Part shown: positions 41,644 through 50,412 of the stretch, piece after piece
Layout of the letters: the number at the start of each line of letters is the position of its first letter
How positions within the stretch are numbered: the stretch's first letter is position 1
Origin: Flavihumibacter cheonanensis
GTDB lineage: Bacteria; Bacteroidota; Bacteroidia; Chitinophagales; Chitinophagaceae
Direction: 5' to 3'
Assembly (NCBI RefSeq): GCF_022352215.1
Contig: NZ_JAKRWF010000001.1
Location: forward strand, 2,033,522 to 2,097,521
Length of the DNA stretch: 64,000 bases
Position numbers and translations under genes: made by a program
Notes under the pieces: generated by a model
The model's input: only the letters and a program-made list of their open reading frames with translations
Databases searched by the model: none
Told to the model about the DNA's origin: nothing

Positions 41644-42303
41644 TCAGTCCAGTCGCATTTCAGGGATTTCCCCTTCTACCACCAACCGACCTGCAGTTTT
41701 CTGAACAATTTCTTCCACCGAAACACCAGGTGCTCTTTCCAATAACCTAAATCCGGCGGGTGTCACATCCAATACAGCAAGCTCTGTCACGACTTTTTTA
41801 ACACAACCCACCCCGGTTAACGGGAGTGTACAGGCAGGCAATAATTTTGATTCTCCTTTAGGGTTGGTGTGCATCATGGCAACAATAATATTTCTTGCAC
41901 TCGCCACCAGATCCATTGCGCCTCCCATTCCCTTTACCATTTTACCAGGAATTTTCCAGTTGGCAATATCACCAGTATCACTCACTTCCATTGCCCCCAA
42001 AACAGTCAGATCCACTTTCCCTGCGCGGATCATTCCAAAACTTTCTGAACTGTCAAAAAACACGCCGCCAGGTAATATGGTAACCGTTTCTTTTCCAGCA
42101 TTGATGAGGTCCGCATCTATCTCTTCTTCCTTTGGATAGGGCCCCATGCCAAGCATACCATTTTCGCTTTGCAAAAAGATATGCATACCAGCCGGAATAT
42201 AATTCGCAACTAGTGTTGGGATACCAATTCCTAAATTCACGTACATCCCATCCTGCAATTCCTGGGATATCCTTTTTGCAATACCAAATTTGTCTAAGGC
42301 CAT
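41644..42303 (-). CDS. scoB: 3-oxoacid CoA-transferase subunit B
   Basis: 219 aa. CoA-transferase family I beta subunit. The catalytic Glu is Glu47 in [12 protein letters not shown]. The downstream glycine-rich [31 protein letters not shown] motif is typical. It moves CoA between succinyl-CoA and acetoacetate or a related acid. The alpha subunit is at 43066, but unlike the usual arrangement the two are separated by an unrelated gene. All three are on one strand with spacers of 1 and 14 nt, so they are one operon. Confidence 0.93.
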   Translation of the reverse strand: MALDKFGIAKRISQELQDGMYVNLGIGIPTLVANYIPAGMHIFLQSENGMLGMGPYPKEEEIDADLINAGKETVTILPGGVFFDSSESFGMIRAGKVDLTVLGAMEVSDTGDIANWKIPGKMVKGMGGAMDLVASARNIIVAMMHTNPKGESKLLPACTLPLTGVGCVKKVVTELAVLDVTPAGFRLLERAPGVSVEEIVQKTAGRLVVEGEIPEMRLD

Positions 42304-42304
42304 A

Positions 42305-43051
42305 TCAATGATTTAAGATATGTTGGAAATAGGGTGTCTGAATTTTCTTATCAAGTGTTTTTTCGAAAAATTCGCATAGCGTCGGATTCAGTTTCTTTAG
42401 TTCCTGAAAATTTTGTTTCGCTGCTGCAATTGCTTTTCTAATTCCATCCGCATGGTACCCATAAAATGAGAGTGAGTTTTCCTCCTGGTTTTGGCGGTCT
42501 TCCTGAAAATCCATTATGTCATCCAATAATAAAAAACTGGGAACCAAATTGTACCAGCTATCCAGAACAACCGCTAAAACGGGTTCTGGAATTTGTATGG
42601 TTGCTAGTAAATACAGAAATGCATCCCCCCTGTTAAGGGCGGGATTCTCAGTACCAATACGACCTTTACGAACTAAATTTTGCTGACTGAAATAGGCCTT
42701 CAGCTCTTCAAAAAAAGAATGATTCAATAGTTTGGGTTCAACCAACCGTTCAATCTCCTGAATATTGGTTGTGAAATCCTTTTCGCCAAACTCATATTGA
42801 GCGGCAATATGCAGGATTTGCTCCATGGTCTGCACATAGTCCTCATTCAAAAGAACAGTCCTTGGTACACCTGCTTTTAACTGAAGATCAAAAAACAGGG
42901 GTATGAATAAGTAGCCAGTTCCCCTAGCTACATAGAGGTATCTGCCTTTCCAATAGGCATTACTGGCGGGTACTTTCCTGTCTACAAAAAATGCAGCAAT
43001 CTCTGGGTCCACTCCCATTGATTCCACCAATTCGTTTTTACTGGTAAACAT
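42305..43051 (-). CDS. Unknown protein between CoA-transferase subunits, Asp-rich motif
   Basis: 248 aa, no signal peptide and no transmembrane helix. Mostly helical by composition. Residues 177-185 read DDIMDFQED, resembling the Asp-rich metal site of prenyl/terpene synthases or squalene-synthase folds. The flanking sequence ([17 protein letters not shown]) fits a buried helix with an exposed acidic end. I do not recognise the family. It is 14 nt after scoA and 1 nt before scoB. It may be an all-alpha terpenoid-synthase-like protein or a partner of the transferase; both are guesses. Confidence 0.75.
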   Translation of the reverse strand: MFTSKNELVESMGVDPEIAAFFVDRKVPASNAYWKGRYLYVARGTGYLFIPLFFDLQLKAGVPRTVLLNEDYVQTMEQILHIAAQYEFGEKDFTTNIQEIERLVEPKLLNHSFFEELKAYFSQQNLVRKGRIGTENPALNRGDAFLYLLATIQIPEPVLAVVLDSWYNLVPSFLLLDDIMDFQEDRQNQEENSLSFYGYHADGIRKAIAAAKQNFQELKKLNPTLCEFFEKTLDKKIQTPYFQHILNH

Positions 43052-43065
43052 CCTGACTACTTCTT

Positions 43066-43764
43066 TTACTTGGTTAGTTGCACTGTACGTCTTTCAATTC
43101 GCTTTTCGTATGAATCAGCCTGAAAAATGCGATGAATATAAATTCCGGGAACATGTACCTGGTCGGGATCCAATTCACCAGGTTCTACCAGTTGTTCCAC
43201 TTCTGCGATCGTAATTTTGCCAGCCCTGGCCATGGAAGTAGAGAAGTTGCGCGTTGTTTTTCTAAACACCAGGTTTCCATAGCGGTCGCCTTTCCAGGCT
43301 TTAATCAGTGCAAAGTCAGCAGACAGGGCTAACTCCATCAGGTACTGCTTTCCATTGAATTCACGGATCTCCTTTCCTGCTGCGATTTCAGTTCCAACAC
43401 CAGCTGGTGTAAAAAAAGCAGGAATCCCCATACCAGCCATCTGGATTCTGGTTGCCAGGGTGCCCTGAGGCACGAGGTCAACCTCCAGTTCCCCTTGCAA
43501 AAGCTGCCTTTCAAATTCAGCATTTTCTCCTACATAAGAACTGATCATTTTTTTTATCTGCCGGGTTTTGAGTAAAAGTCCCAGGCCGAAATCGTCAACC
43601 CCGGCATTATTCGAAATACAGGTAAGATTTTTTACTCCTTTTCTCACAAGGGCAGCAATGGAAGCTTCAGGTATTCCGCAAAGACCAAAGCCACCTAACA
43701 TAAGGGTAGCCCCGTCCTGGATATCCCGGATGGCTTCATCCGCATGGGACATTGTTTTATTCAT
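43066..43764 (-). CDS. scoA: 3-oxoacid CoA-transferase subunit A
   Basis: 232 aa. CoA-transferase family I alpha subunit: the signature LGGFGLCGIPEASIAALV (residues 23-40) contains the conserved GGFGxxGxP and CoA-binding positions. LVPQGTLATRIQMAGMGIPAFFTPAGVGT is also characteristic. Normally fused or adjacent to subunit B; here B is one gene further downstream. The start is ATG at 43764 (MNKTMSHADE). Precedes the unknown gene at 42305 in one minus-strand operon. Confidence 0.93.
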   Translation of the reverse strand: MNKTMSHADEAIRDIQDGATLMLGGFGLCGIPEASIAALVRKGVKNLTCISNNAGVDDFGLGLLLKTRQIKKMISSYVGENAEFERQLLQGELEVDLVPQGTLATRIQMAGMGIPAFFTPAGVGTEIAAGKEIREFNGKQYLMELALSADFALIKAWKGDRYGNLVFRKTTRNFSTSMARAGKITIAEVEQLVEPGELDPDQVHVPGIYIHRIFQADSYEKRIERRTVQLTK

Positions 43765-43776
43765 ACAGCAATCGTT

Positions 43777-44184
43777 TTATTCCGGTTTCTTATCCCGGTT
43801 CAATAGTTTCGGTTTGGTAACAGGCTGGGAGGCCGAAGGAATCATCCTTGCCAAACGATCCCGGTTACCATACGCTTCAACCGAATCAAAAATCAGTTTT
43901 AACTGATCCGGACGGGCAAGATAATAATCATAACTTTCTTTAAACGTTTTATAGTCGACCTGGTTGAGATCAAAAACCTGGTCGTATTTTCTTGACCGGA
44001 TTGAATCCATTCGTCGGGTAGAATCCCGGTTCTGATAATCGAGACTGATTTCATCAACGAGCATCAACTGATAAACCAGGGGCACCATCTCCATTTGGCT
44101 TAAAGCAGGTTTCCCATCCGGCTCTTCTGAGCAGGAAAGTAATCCAAGAAGGGTAAACATCAGTATGCATGAAACACTTCTCAT
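43777..44184 (-). CDS. DUF4296 family lipoprotein
   Basis: 135 aa. Lipoprotein signal with lipobox LLSC and Cys near residue 18 (LLGLLSCSEE). The DUF4296 core is the helical region with LSQMEMVPLVYQLMLVDEISLDYQ, followed by DYKTFKESYDYYLARPDQLKLIFDSVEAYGNRDR. C-terminal tail Lys/Pro-rich. Function unknown; the family is restricted largely to Bacteroidetes. Its start overlaps the end of porD by one base, in the same operon. Confidence 0.85.
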   Translation of the reverse strand: MRSVSCILMFTLLGLLSCSEEPDGKPALSQMEMVPLVYQLMLVDEISLDYQNRDSTRRMDSIRSRKYDQVFDLNQVDYKTFKESYDYYLARPDQLKLIFDSVEAYGNRDRLARMIPSASQPVTKPKLLNRDKKPE

Positions 44185-45104
44185 TAGCGGAGTTCCTGTT
44201 TATAAGTATTTGCGTTTGTTATATCCAGCCTGCTTAACAGATCCAGCGCAGCTGCTTTTTCATCAGGTGGCGACTTTTTAAACATCTTGCTCAGTTCCCC
44301 GGTTCTGCCCTGAAAGAAAAAAGGAAGCACCATGGAATTCGGGATTTCGCTATTGACCGTATTAAATTGTTGCAAGGCATTTAAAACGGCTTTACGGGCC
44401 TCTGCTTCCTTGTCATAGAATTGATCCAGTCCAAGTCTGAAATAACCGTAAATGGCGTCATGAATGAGATTATAACGTGCACTGGTCAGGTTTTCCATCA
44501 ACCAGTACCGGTTTCGTTGTCCGTCAAATGCTTTCCAGCCCAAAATATCCCGGCTATCAGGAGAGTTGTTTACAATATTCTGCGCTTTTATGAAGTAAGG
44601 TTCGCCCCCTTTTAATGAAAAGGAATCACCGTCCATACCCAGGATAATGTTCACATAAAATGCGAGGACGGCAGTCAGATTAGATACCAGTGGATCATTC
44701 CCGCTCACCCTGTTTTCATTGAATTCAAGTTGCTGAAACTCGACATAACGGAATAAGAGATTCTCATCCATGAAATTGATCAGCGGCGTTTCATAAGCGG
44801 AATTATAAACCGGTCGGGCAGCCTGTACAGTAAGCGTTGCCTGGTAGATATTACCATCAAGGGCGGTCTTAACCGTAATTAAAAAGTTGCATTTAATTTT
44901 TTCATTTGTCTGGTAGGTATCCTTTGTCCATTTCCGGTTGTTCAGAAAATTAGTGAGCGCATTCTGCAGGGTATTGAAAACTTTTCTGTCCACTCTTGAA
45001 CCCACTTCATTAGACAGAACCACAACTTTGGCCTGCAGTTCCTGTGCCTGACTGTAATAAGAAAGGAAGAACAAACAAACAACTATAAGCGATCTTCTAC
45101 TCAT
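44184..45104 (-). CDS. porD: PorD family protein (DUF4835), type IX secretion-associated
   Basis: 306 aa. Signal peptide at about 1-20 (ending YYSQAQ). The rest matches the DUF4835 pattern: NLTAVLAFYVNIILGMDGDSFSLKGGEPYFIKAQNIVN near residue 143, DGQRNRYWLMENLTSARYNLIHDAIYGYFRLGLDQFYD, and ALDLLSRLDITNANTYKQEL at the C-terminus. Members of this family are called PorD and are linked genetically to the type IX secretion system in Bacteroidetes. It overlaps coaBC by 8 nt. The system's core genes (sprA, gldK-N) are not in this window. Confidence 0.85.
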   Translation of the reverse strand: MSRRSLIVVCLFFLSYYSQAQELQAKVVVLSNEVGSRVDRKVFNTLQNALTNFLNNRKWTKDTYQTNEKIKCNFLITVKTALDGNIYQATLTVQAARPVYNSAYETPLINFMDENLLFRYVEFQQLEFNENRVSGNDPLVSNLTAVLAFYVNIILGMDGDSFSLKGGEPYFIKAQNIVNNSPDSRDILGWKAFDGQRNRYWLMENLTSARYNLIHDAIYGYFRLGLDQFYDKEAEARKAVLNALQQFNTVNSEIPNSMVLPFFFQGRTGELSKMFKKSPPDEKAAALDLLSRLDITNANTYKQELR

Positions 45105-46293
45105 AAAACTTTTTCTGAATCAGGTCAACAATATCCGCAGCCACCTCCGATTTGGATTTTACGGGGTAACTGAATTCTTCTCCGGCTCTATCAAAAACGG
45201 TGATTTTATTCGTGTCATATCCGAAACCTGCCCCAGCATCCTGCAGGGAATTCAGAACGATGAGGTCAGCATTCTTGGATTGCAACTTCTGAAGTGCATT
45301 GGCTTTTTCATTGTTGGTTTCAAGCGCAAATCCAACCAGCACCTGGTGTTGTTTTTTCCGGAGCCCCAGTTCCTTTAGAATATCCTTTGTTTTGGTTAAC
45401 CTGAGTTCCATCCCGCCATCTGATTTTTTGATTTTTTCGGATGCTACAGTTTCAGGCGTGTAATCAGCCACGGCTGCAGACATGATAGCTAAATCCATAG
45501 CAGGAAAGTGCTCAATACAGACAGTATACATTTCCTGGGCTGTAGTAACGCGGTGCAGTTGGATACCTTTATTGGCAGGATCCTGCACACCCGGGCCTGC
45601 AACCAGTTCAACCTGTGCACCTCTTGCCGCCAGTTCTTTTGCCAAGGCAACACCCATTTTACCAGTGGAATGATTGCCAATAAATCGGACCGGATCAATT
45701 GGTTCATAGGTTGGTCCGGCTGTTACCAGGACTTTCTTTCCGGCTAAACTTTTTTTCGTATTGAAATGATGGGTGATCATCTCAAGGATTTCCTCGGGTT
45801 CCGCCATACGCCCTTCACCAGTTAAACCACTGGCCAATTCACCAGCGCGAACCGGGATTATATGGTTCCCAAAAGAAGTAAGTATATCCAAATTTTTCTT
45901 AGTAGAGGGATGGTGCCACATGTCTTCATCCATGGCAGGAGCTAACCATACCGGACAGGTAGCAGAAAGGTAGGTGGCCAGCAGCATATTATCGCAATGA
46001 CCATGAGCCATCTTAGCCAGGGTATTACAGGATAAAGGAGCAATTACAAACAGGTCTGCCCAGCGGCCAAGCATGACATGATTTGCCCAGGTTGCTTCAT
46101 CAAAAAGATCACTTATGACTTCCTGTTTGGAAAGTGTGGAAAGAGTAAGTACCGGAACAAAATCACGGGCAGCAGGAGTAATTACCACTTTGACGGTTGC
46201 GCCCTGTTTTATCAGCAAACGCACCAGGGATATGGATTTATAAGCGGCAATGCTACCGGTAATACCCAGCAGGATCTTTTTTCCTTGCAACAT
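45097..46293 (-). CDS. coaBC: Bifunctional phosphopantothenoylcysteine decarboxylase/phosphopantothenate--cysteine ligase
   Basis: 398 aa. Two steps of coenzyme A synthesis. The N-terminal flavodoxin-like CoaC domain (about 1-185) has ILLGITGSIAAYKSI and the FMN/active-site regions around His75 (TWANHVMLG) and PAMDEDMWHHPS. The C-terminal CoaB domain (about 190-398) begins KVLVTAGPTYEPIDPVRFIGNHSTGKMG, typical of the ligase, and includes KIKKSDGGMELRLTKTKDIL. Typical length. A hairpin terminator lies just before its start, so it probably has a separate promoter from rpoZ. Confidence 0.95.
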   Translation of the reverse strand: MLQGKKILLGITGSIAAYKSISLVRLLIKQGATVKVVITPAARDFVPVLTLSTLSKQEVISDLFDEATWANHVMLGRWADLFVIAPLSCNTLAKMAHGHCDNMLLATYLSATCPVWLAPAMDEDMWHHPSTKKNLDILTSFGNHIIPVRAGELASGLTGEGRMAEPEEILEMITHHFNTKKSLAGKKVLVTAGPTYEPIDPVRFIGNHSTGKMGVALAKELAARGAQVELVAGPGVQDPANKGIQLHRVTTAQEMYTVCIEHFPAMDLAIMSAAVADYTPETVASEKIKKSDGGMELRLTKTKDILKELGLRKKQHQVLVGFALETNNEKANALQKLQSKNADLIVLNSLQDAGAGFGYDTNKITVFDRAGEEFSYPVKSKSEVAADIVDLIQKKFYE

Positions 46294-46303
46294 GTGATAA
46301 AAT

Positions 46304-46335
46304 TAAAAAAAAAGCGACAGCCCCGCCGTCGCTTT
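46304..46335 (-). terminator. Terminator after rpoZ
   Basis: Stem AAAGCGAC (46311-46318) with GTCGCTTT (46328-46335), loop of 9, followed on the minus strand by about nine T. It ends the bamD-rpoZ transcript before coaBC. Confidence 0.85.
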
Positions 46336-46337
46336 AA

Positions 46338-46345
46338 CAAATATA
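46338..46345 (-). promoter_or_regulatory. Possible -7 box for coaBC inside the rpoZ 3' end
   Basis: The minus strand reads TATATTTG, an exact TAnnTTTG match, but it lies next to the terminator so a transcript would begin inside the hairpin. The box may be chance. Confidence 0.2.
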
Positions 46346-46355
46346 TGGATAAGAA

Positions 46356-46697
46356 TCAACTGAAAAGTTTATCCTCATTTTTGCGGTAATACACTTTTTC
46401 TTCCATGAATTCCTGGGTAGCCAGCAATGCAGGATTCGGCATTCTTTCATAAGCCCTGGATATTTCAATCTGCTCCTTGTTTTCATGGATTTCTTCCAGG
46501 CTGTCTGTATGCGTTGCAAACTCTTCCAGTTTGTTATGCAACTCTTCTTTCAGGGCAATATTAATCTGGTTGGCTCTTTTGGCAATAACGGCAATTGACT
46601 CATAGAGATTACCAGTTCTACCTTTGATTTCCAGCAGATTTTTAGCTTCCGCTACATTACTGGTATTGGAACTAAGCTGACGTCTTAACTTGCTCAT
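46356..46697 (-). CDS. rpoZ: DNA-directed RNA polymerase subunit omega
   Basis: 113 aa. Bacteroidetes-type omega: residues about 20-70 (LEIKGRTGNLYESIAVIAKRANQINIALKEELHNKLEEFA) contain the conserved Rpb6/omega motif with NLYESI and AKRANQI. It stabilises the RNA polymerase beta' subunit. C-terminus with NPALLATQEFMEEKVYYRK. The gene start overlaps the end of bamD by 26 nt and is followed by a terminator, so bamD-rpoZ form one transcript. Confidence 0.92.
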   Translation of the reverse strand: MSKLRRQLSSNTSNVAEAKNLLEIKGRTGNLYESIAVIAKRANQINIALKEELHNKLEEFATHTDSLEEIHENKEQIEISRAYERMPNPALLATQEFMEEKVYYRKNEDKLFS

Positions 46698-47487
46698 TTT
46701 TTATTGCTTTAATATTATTTTGCGATATACTCAGGAAGTTACTAACCTCCGCTTTTAATGCACTTTCCGGAAACCGATCTGCGAATTCGTTACACTGCTC
46801 AATCACTTTATTGAATCGTTCTTCTTTCTTCTCATCAATACTCAGAACGGCATATTCAAAATAAGAACGGATCACTTCCAGTTTATAAGCATCACTTTTA
46901 TCCGAATCCGGGTAATTCTCCATCAGATTTGTAAAAGCAATAGCCGCCGCTTTATACTGACGAAGATTGAAATACAGTTCAGCCGATTTAAATTCCTTTA
47001 GTTCCAGTTTTGCCCTGCCTTCATCAATAATAGCTGTAGCCTCTTTATTCTTTTCTGATCCAGGATGCGTATTGATAAAAGCCTGCATCAATCCAATAGC
47101 TTTTATAGTATTGGTTTGATCCAGTTCTACCTTCGGAGATTGTTTATAATAGGTATAAGCCCTCATATATTCCATCTCCTCGGCCCGTTTACTGGTAGGG
47201 AAAACCTCCACAAAGCCTTTAAAGAGATTTTCCGCATTCATATAATCCCGCATATAGTAAGCACAATACGCGAAATTATAGTAGACCGCCTCAAACTTAT
47301 CTCCACCTTTTAACAATGGGAATAGTTCTTCATATAACTGCTGAGCATACATGTACTTCTTTTTGGCGAAATACTGATCGGCCATTCGCAGCTTATAATC
47401 ATAGTCGGTACTTTTCTGCACTTTAGCAAACTTGGAGCAGCCGGTGCTCAACAGAGCTATCATGCAAACAAAAAGGATTGATCTCAT
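46672..47487 (-). CDS. bamD: Outer membrane protein assembly factor BamD
   Basis: 271 aa from the ATG at 47487. An upstream GTG (47508) is in frame but lies before a -7 box and would spoil the signal peptide. Lipoprotein: MRSILFVCMIALLSTGCSKF, lipobox Cys at residue 17. Five TPR-like repeats follow (about 30-250), with the family motifs YAQQLYEELFPLL and YFAKKKY. BamD is the essential lipoprotein of the BAM complex that folds outer-membrane beta-barrels. rpoZ overlaps the 3' end. Confidence 0.94.
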   Translation of the reverse strand: MRSILFVCMIALLSTGCSKFAKVQKSTDYDYKLRMADQYFAKKKYMYAQQLYEELFPLLKGGDKFEAVYYNFAYCAYYMRDYMNAENLFKGFVEVFPTSKRAEEMEYMRAYTYYKQSPKVELDQTNTIKAIGLMQAFINTHPGSEKNKEATAIIDEGRAKLELKEFKSAELYFNLRQYKAAAIAFTNLMENYPDSDKSDAYKLEVIRSYFEYAVLSIDEKKEERFNKVIEQCNEFADRFPESALKAEVSNFLSISQNNIKAIKNEQVKTSA

Positions 47488-47496
47488 AAAGGCTGG

Positions 47497-47504
47497 CAAA
47501 GTTA
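47497..47504 (-). promoter_or_regulatory. -7 box of bamD
   Basis: The minus strand reads TAACTTTG, an exact match to TAnnTTTG, ending 9 nt before the bamD ATG. A second match (TATATTTG, 47523-47516) lies 11 nt further upstream and overlaps the tail of the OmpA terminator. Confidence 0.5.
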
Positions 47505-47522
47505 ACACATTTGCTCAAATAT

Positions 47523-47547
47523 AAAAAAACCCCGCATTAGCGGGGTT
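47523..47547 (-). terminator. Terminator of the OmpA-family gene
   Basis: An 8-bp stem (AACCCCGC with GCGGGGTT, 47528-47535 and 47540-47547), loop ATTA, followed by a T-run on the minus strand. Confidence 0.9.
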
Positions 47548-47571
47548 CTTTTATAGTATTCTTAACCATTA

Positions 47572-49233
47572 TTAGTTTCTTCTGCGCAGGTTCGGGTGTG
47601 GTGCAGGTACTGCATTTGGACCCTCTTCAGCTGTGCCATCACGCAGGTCAACCGTATTCGGGTCGCCACCGCCTTCACCGTACTTGAAGATAAAGCGGTC
47701 TGCGCTGATACCTTCTTGTTCAACCAGGTAGTTGATTACAGCGTTTACACGATCCCAACTTAACTGCTGAGCAGATTTGCTGGACTCACCATAACCAATA
47801 ACCGCGATACGACAGTTCGGGTTGGTACGGATTTTCTCAGCAACGCTTGCCAGTACCGCTTTTGAATCATTGTTAAGTGAAACAGTACGACCGGTGAAGG
47901 AGATGCTCGGCAGGTCACCAATATTACACTGGTTTTGAGTACCACCGATAAATCCACCCTCTCTAAGTTCCTTACAGCATGCAGGCTCAGGACATTTACC
48001 AATACCATCCGCATCAACAGGCTGACACTGGGTTGGAGTGATGAGTTCTTTGTCCTTGAAATCAGGTACACCATCGCCGTCTGTATCCTTGCTTACACCA
48101 TGGCTGTCAACCGGGGCGTTAGCCGGAGTATTGGGCTCAAGGTCAAACTGATCAGTTACACCGTCACCATCAGCATCGTCCAGAATTGGCTTGGGAAGCT
48201 TCATATGCTTAGGCGCATTCAGCTCGTTGTACGCATAATCCAGGGGGTTCATCCAGTACAGGGGTTCTGTGGATTTTCCGCCAAGGTTAAAGTTGGCACC
48301 TACGGTGAAGTAATTATAAGTATCGTAGTCAGGAGTAAGAACAGACCCATATGGAGAAGCTGGATTTCCGGTTCTTACAGCCTGCCAACGCTGACCATCC
48401 AACAGGTCATTTTTGGTAACTGTAAAACGATCTTCAATGGCAATATTTACACGTGGACTTACACGGAAAGCAAGACCAGCGCCGAAGTGGAAATTACCCA
48501 GTAAAGTATTACCTCCAAGTTTTGGACGGGCATCACCATCCGTTTCTGCAGGAGTTTCATAACTGTCGTCCAGCAAATCTTTCAGCTGATTCTTTGTTTC
48601 TTTTCTTTCTTTGTAAACACTTTGAACGGTTATCGTGCTAAAATTATATAGATTACCTCCATCATTCAGTGCATTGATATTTGTTTTATACCAGCTGGCA
48701 CCTAAACCAACTATCCCATAGGCATTCCAATTCGACTTAGCCTGGTGAAAACGAATGTTATTGAATGAAATAATTGCCTGAAGGTTTAGATCTTTCATAA
48801 CCGTGCGATAATTGTCGAATACGGTTCCGAAAGGTGCTACACCATATCCCTCTTCACGCCAGGCTCTATTTATCCCAGAACCTCTCTGCTTCCAGTTCAA
48901 ACCTTTACCAACACCATACATGAATTCAGTTCTAAGTGAAAACATGTAACCTAATGCTTTACGAACGTGGATACCACCTCCGAAAGTTGGAAAAACAGTG
49001 GGAACGTCTCCGAAAATATTAAACAATCCACCTTTGATACCAACTTCCCACTGGTTGCGGGGTTTGGCAGGGAATGGATAGGCATTGTTCATGAACTCAT
49101 TGTGCTGCGGCAGTCTTTTTCTGGTTATCAGCGAGGAGTCTTGTACATCATAACTCGTACCAATCTGCGCATACGAGCCAGATGCCAATAAACACAGTAA
49201 CCCTATGAGTGCTGTGTATTTTTTGATTGCCAT
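47572..49233 (-). CDS. OmpA-family outer membrane protein with thrombospondin type 3 repeats
   Basis: 553 aa. Signal peptide about 1-22 (ending GSYAQ). An N-terminal beta-barrel-like region (about 50-330) is followed by calcium-binding TSP3-like repeats (DADGDGVTDQFDLEPN and DTDGDGVPDFKD, about 353-400). The C-terminal OmpA domain (about 430-530) contains LSWDRVNAVINYLVEQEGISADRFIFKYGEGG, which binds peptidoglycan. Such proteins anchor the outer membrane to the wall. A strong terminator follows and a 211-nt upstream region separates it from the divergent polyprenyl synthase gene. Probably abundant. Confidence 0.9.
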   Translation of the reverse strand: MAIKKYTALIGLLCLLASGSYAQIGTSYDVQDSSLITRKRLPQHNEFMNNAYPFPAKPRNQWEVGIKGGLFNIFGDVPTVFPTFGGGIHVRKALGYMFSLRTEFMYGVGKGLNWKQRGSGINRAWREEGYGVAPFGTVFDNYRTVMKDLNLQAIISFNNIRFHQAKSNWNAYGIVGLGASWYKTNINALNDGGNLYNFSTITVQSVYKERKETKNQLKDLLDDSYETPAETDGDARPKLGGNTLLGNFHFGAGLAFRVSPRVNIAIEDRFTVTKNDLLDGQRWQAVRTGNPASPYGSVLTPDYDTYNYFTVGANFNLGGKSTEPLYWMNPLDYAYNELNAPKHMKLPKPILDDADGDGVTDQFDLEPNTPANAPVDSHGVSKDTDGDGVPDFKDKELITPTQCQPVDADGIGKCPEPACCKELREGGFIGGTQNQCNIGDLPSISFTGRTVSLNNDSKAVLASVAEKIRTNPNCRIAVIGYGESSKSAQQLSWDRVNAVINYLVEQEGISADRFIFKYGEGGGDPNTVDLRDGTAEEGPNAVPAPHPNLRRRN

Positions 49234-49444
49234 AATAGAATTTTATAAATAATGGTTAATGAATTGACAGGATACAGTATTCCAAACTAAGCACAAAAAT
49301 ATCAATTGAGCGCAAAATACCAAATAAAATACTCATATAAACCTGCTTTAATATCCACAGAATCAATTGAAAGACATATTACAAAAGAACTGTTTTGCTC
49401 GAATTTGGACAGCATTACCGTAATTTGCCGCGGTATTTAAATTC

Positions 49445-50407
49445 ATGAAACTAGCACAGACTATCATAGCCGAAGAGCTGAAGATCTTTGAAAAAAGGTT
49501 TCAGGAAGCAGTCAAAAGCCAGGTTCCCATGCTCGACCGGATTACCAGTTTTATTGTAAAAAGGAAAGGGAAGCAGCTCAGGCCTATGTTTGTTCTGTTA
49601 TCTGCCAGGTTATGTGGCAATATCACAGATTCAACCTACCGGGCAGCTTCCCTTGTGGAATTGCTGCACACCGCAACGCTGGTTCATGATGATGTGGTGG
49701 ATGAATCCATGGAAAGAAGAGGCTTTTTCTCCACCTACGCACTCTGGAAAGCCAAGGTATCTGTCTTGATTGGTGATTATCTCCTCGCAAAAGGACTTCT
49801 TTTATCATTGGATAACAACGACTTCCGCATTCTTCAGCTGCTTTCAGACGCTGTCCGGAGAATGAGCGAGGGGGAACTTCTCCAAATCGAGAAAAGCCGG
49901 AGCCTCAACCTTGATGAAGGCATTTATTTTGACATAATTAGTAATAAAACCGCTTCCCTCCTTGCATCTTCCTGTGCCGCCGGCGCTTTTTCTGCACAAA
50001 ACGATGAAAAACAGGCTGCTATGCTGAAAGACTTCGGGGAAAAGGTTGGCATCGCGTTCCAAATCAAGGATGACCTTTTTGACTACGGATCCGAAGACAT
50101 CGGCAAACCCACCGGAAACGATATCAAAGAAAAAAAACTTACCTTACCTCTTATATATTCTCTTAACCATGCGGATAAAGCAACCCGGCGCCGTTTGGTC
50201 AATATCATTAAAAATGACCACAAAGATCCAGACCAGGTTAAACAGGTCATTGATTTTGTGGTTCACACAGGCGGCATCCGCTATGCCACCGACAAAATGA
50301 TACAATACAGAGATGAGGCTTTATCCATCTTACATGAATTCCCAGAAACGGATTCCAGATTGGCATTAGAGGAACTGGTCCGGTTTACTACCGACCGAAA
50401 ATATTGA
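49445..50407 (+). CDS. Polyprenyl diphosphate synthase
   Basis: 320 aa. All-alpha isoprenoid synthase. First Asp-rich motif DDVVDES near residue 80 in LVHDDVVDES, second DDLFDYGSED near residue 211. KGKQLRPMFVLLSARLCG (about 40-57) is the substrate-entry region. It chains isoprene units onto an allylic diphosphate; chain length (quinone side chain or undecaprenyl-type) is not decided from sequence. It is followed 5 nt later by recJ. The 211-nt upstream region is AT-rich without an exact -7 box; TAATTTG near 49422 is a near match. Confidence 0.9.
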   Translation: MKLAQTIIAEELKIFEKRFQEAVKSQVPMLDRITSFIVKRKGKQLRPMFVLLSARLCGNITDSTYRAASLVELLHTATLVHDDVVDESMERRGFFSTYALWKAKVSVLIGDYLLAKGLLLSLDNNDFRILQLLSDAVRRMSEGELLQIEKSRSLNLDEGIYFDIISNKTASLLASSCAAGAFSAQNDEKQAAMLKDFGEKVGIAFQIKDDLFDYGSEDIGKPTGNDIKEKKLTLPLIYSLNHADKATRRRLVNIIKNDHKDPDQVKQVIDFVVHTGGIRYATDKMIQYRDEALSILHEFPETDSRLALEELVRFTTDRKY

Positions 50408-50412
50408 GTTGA

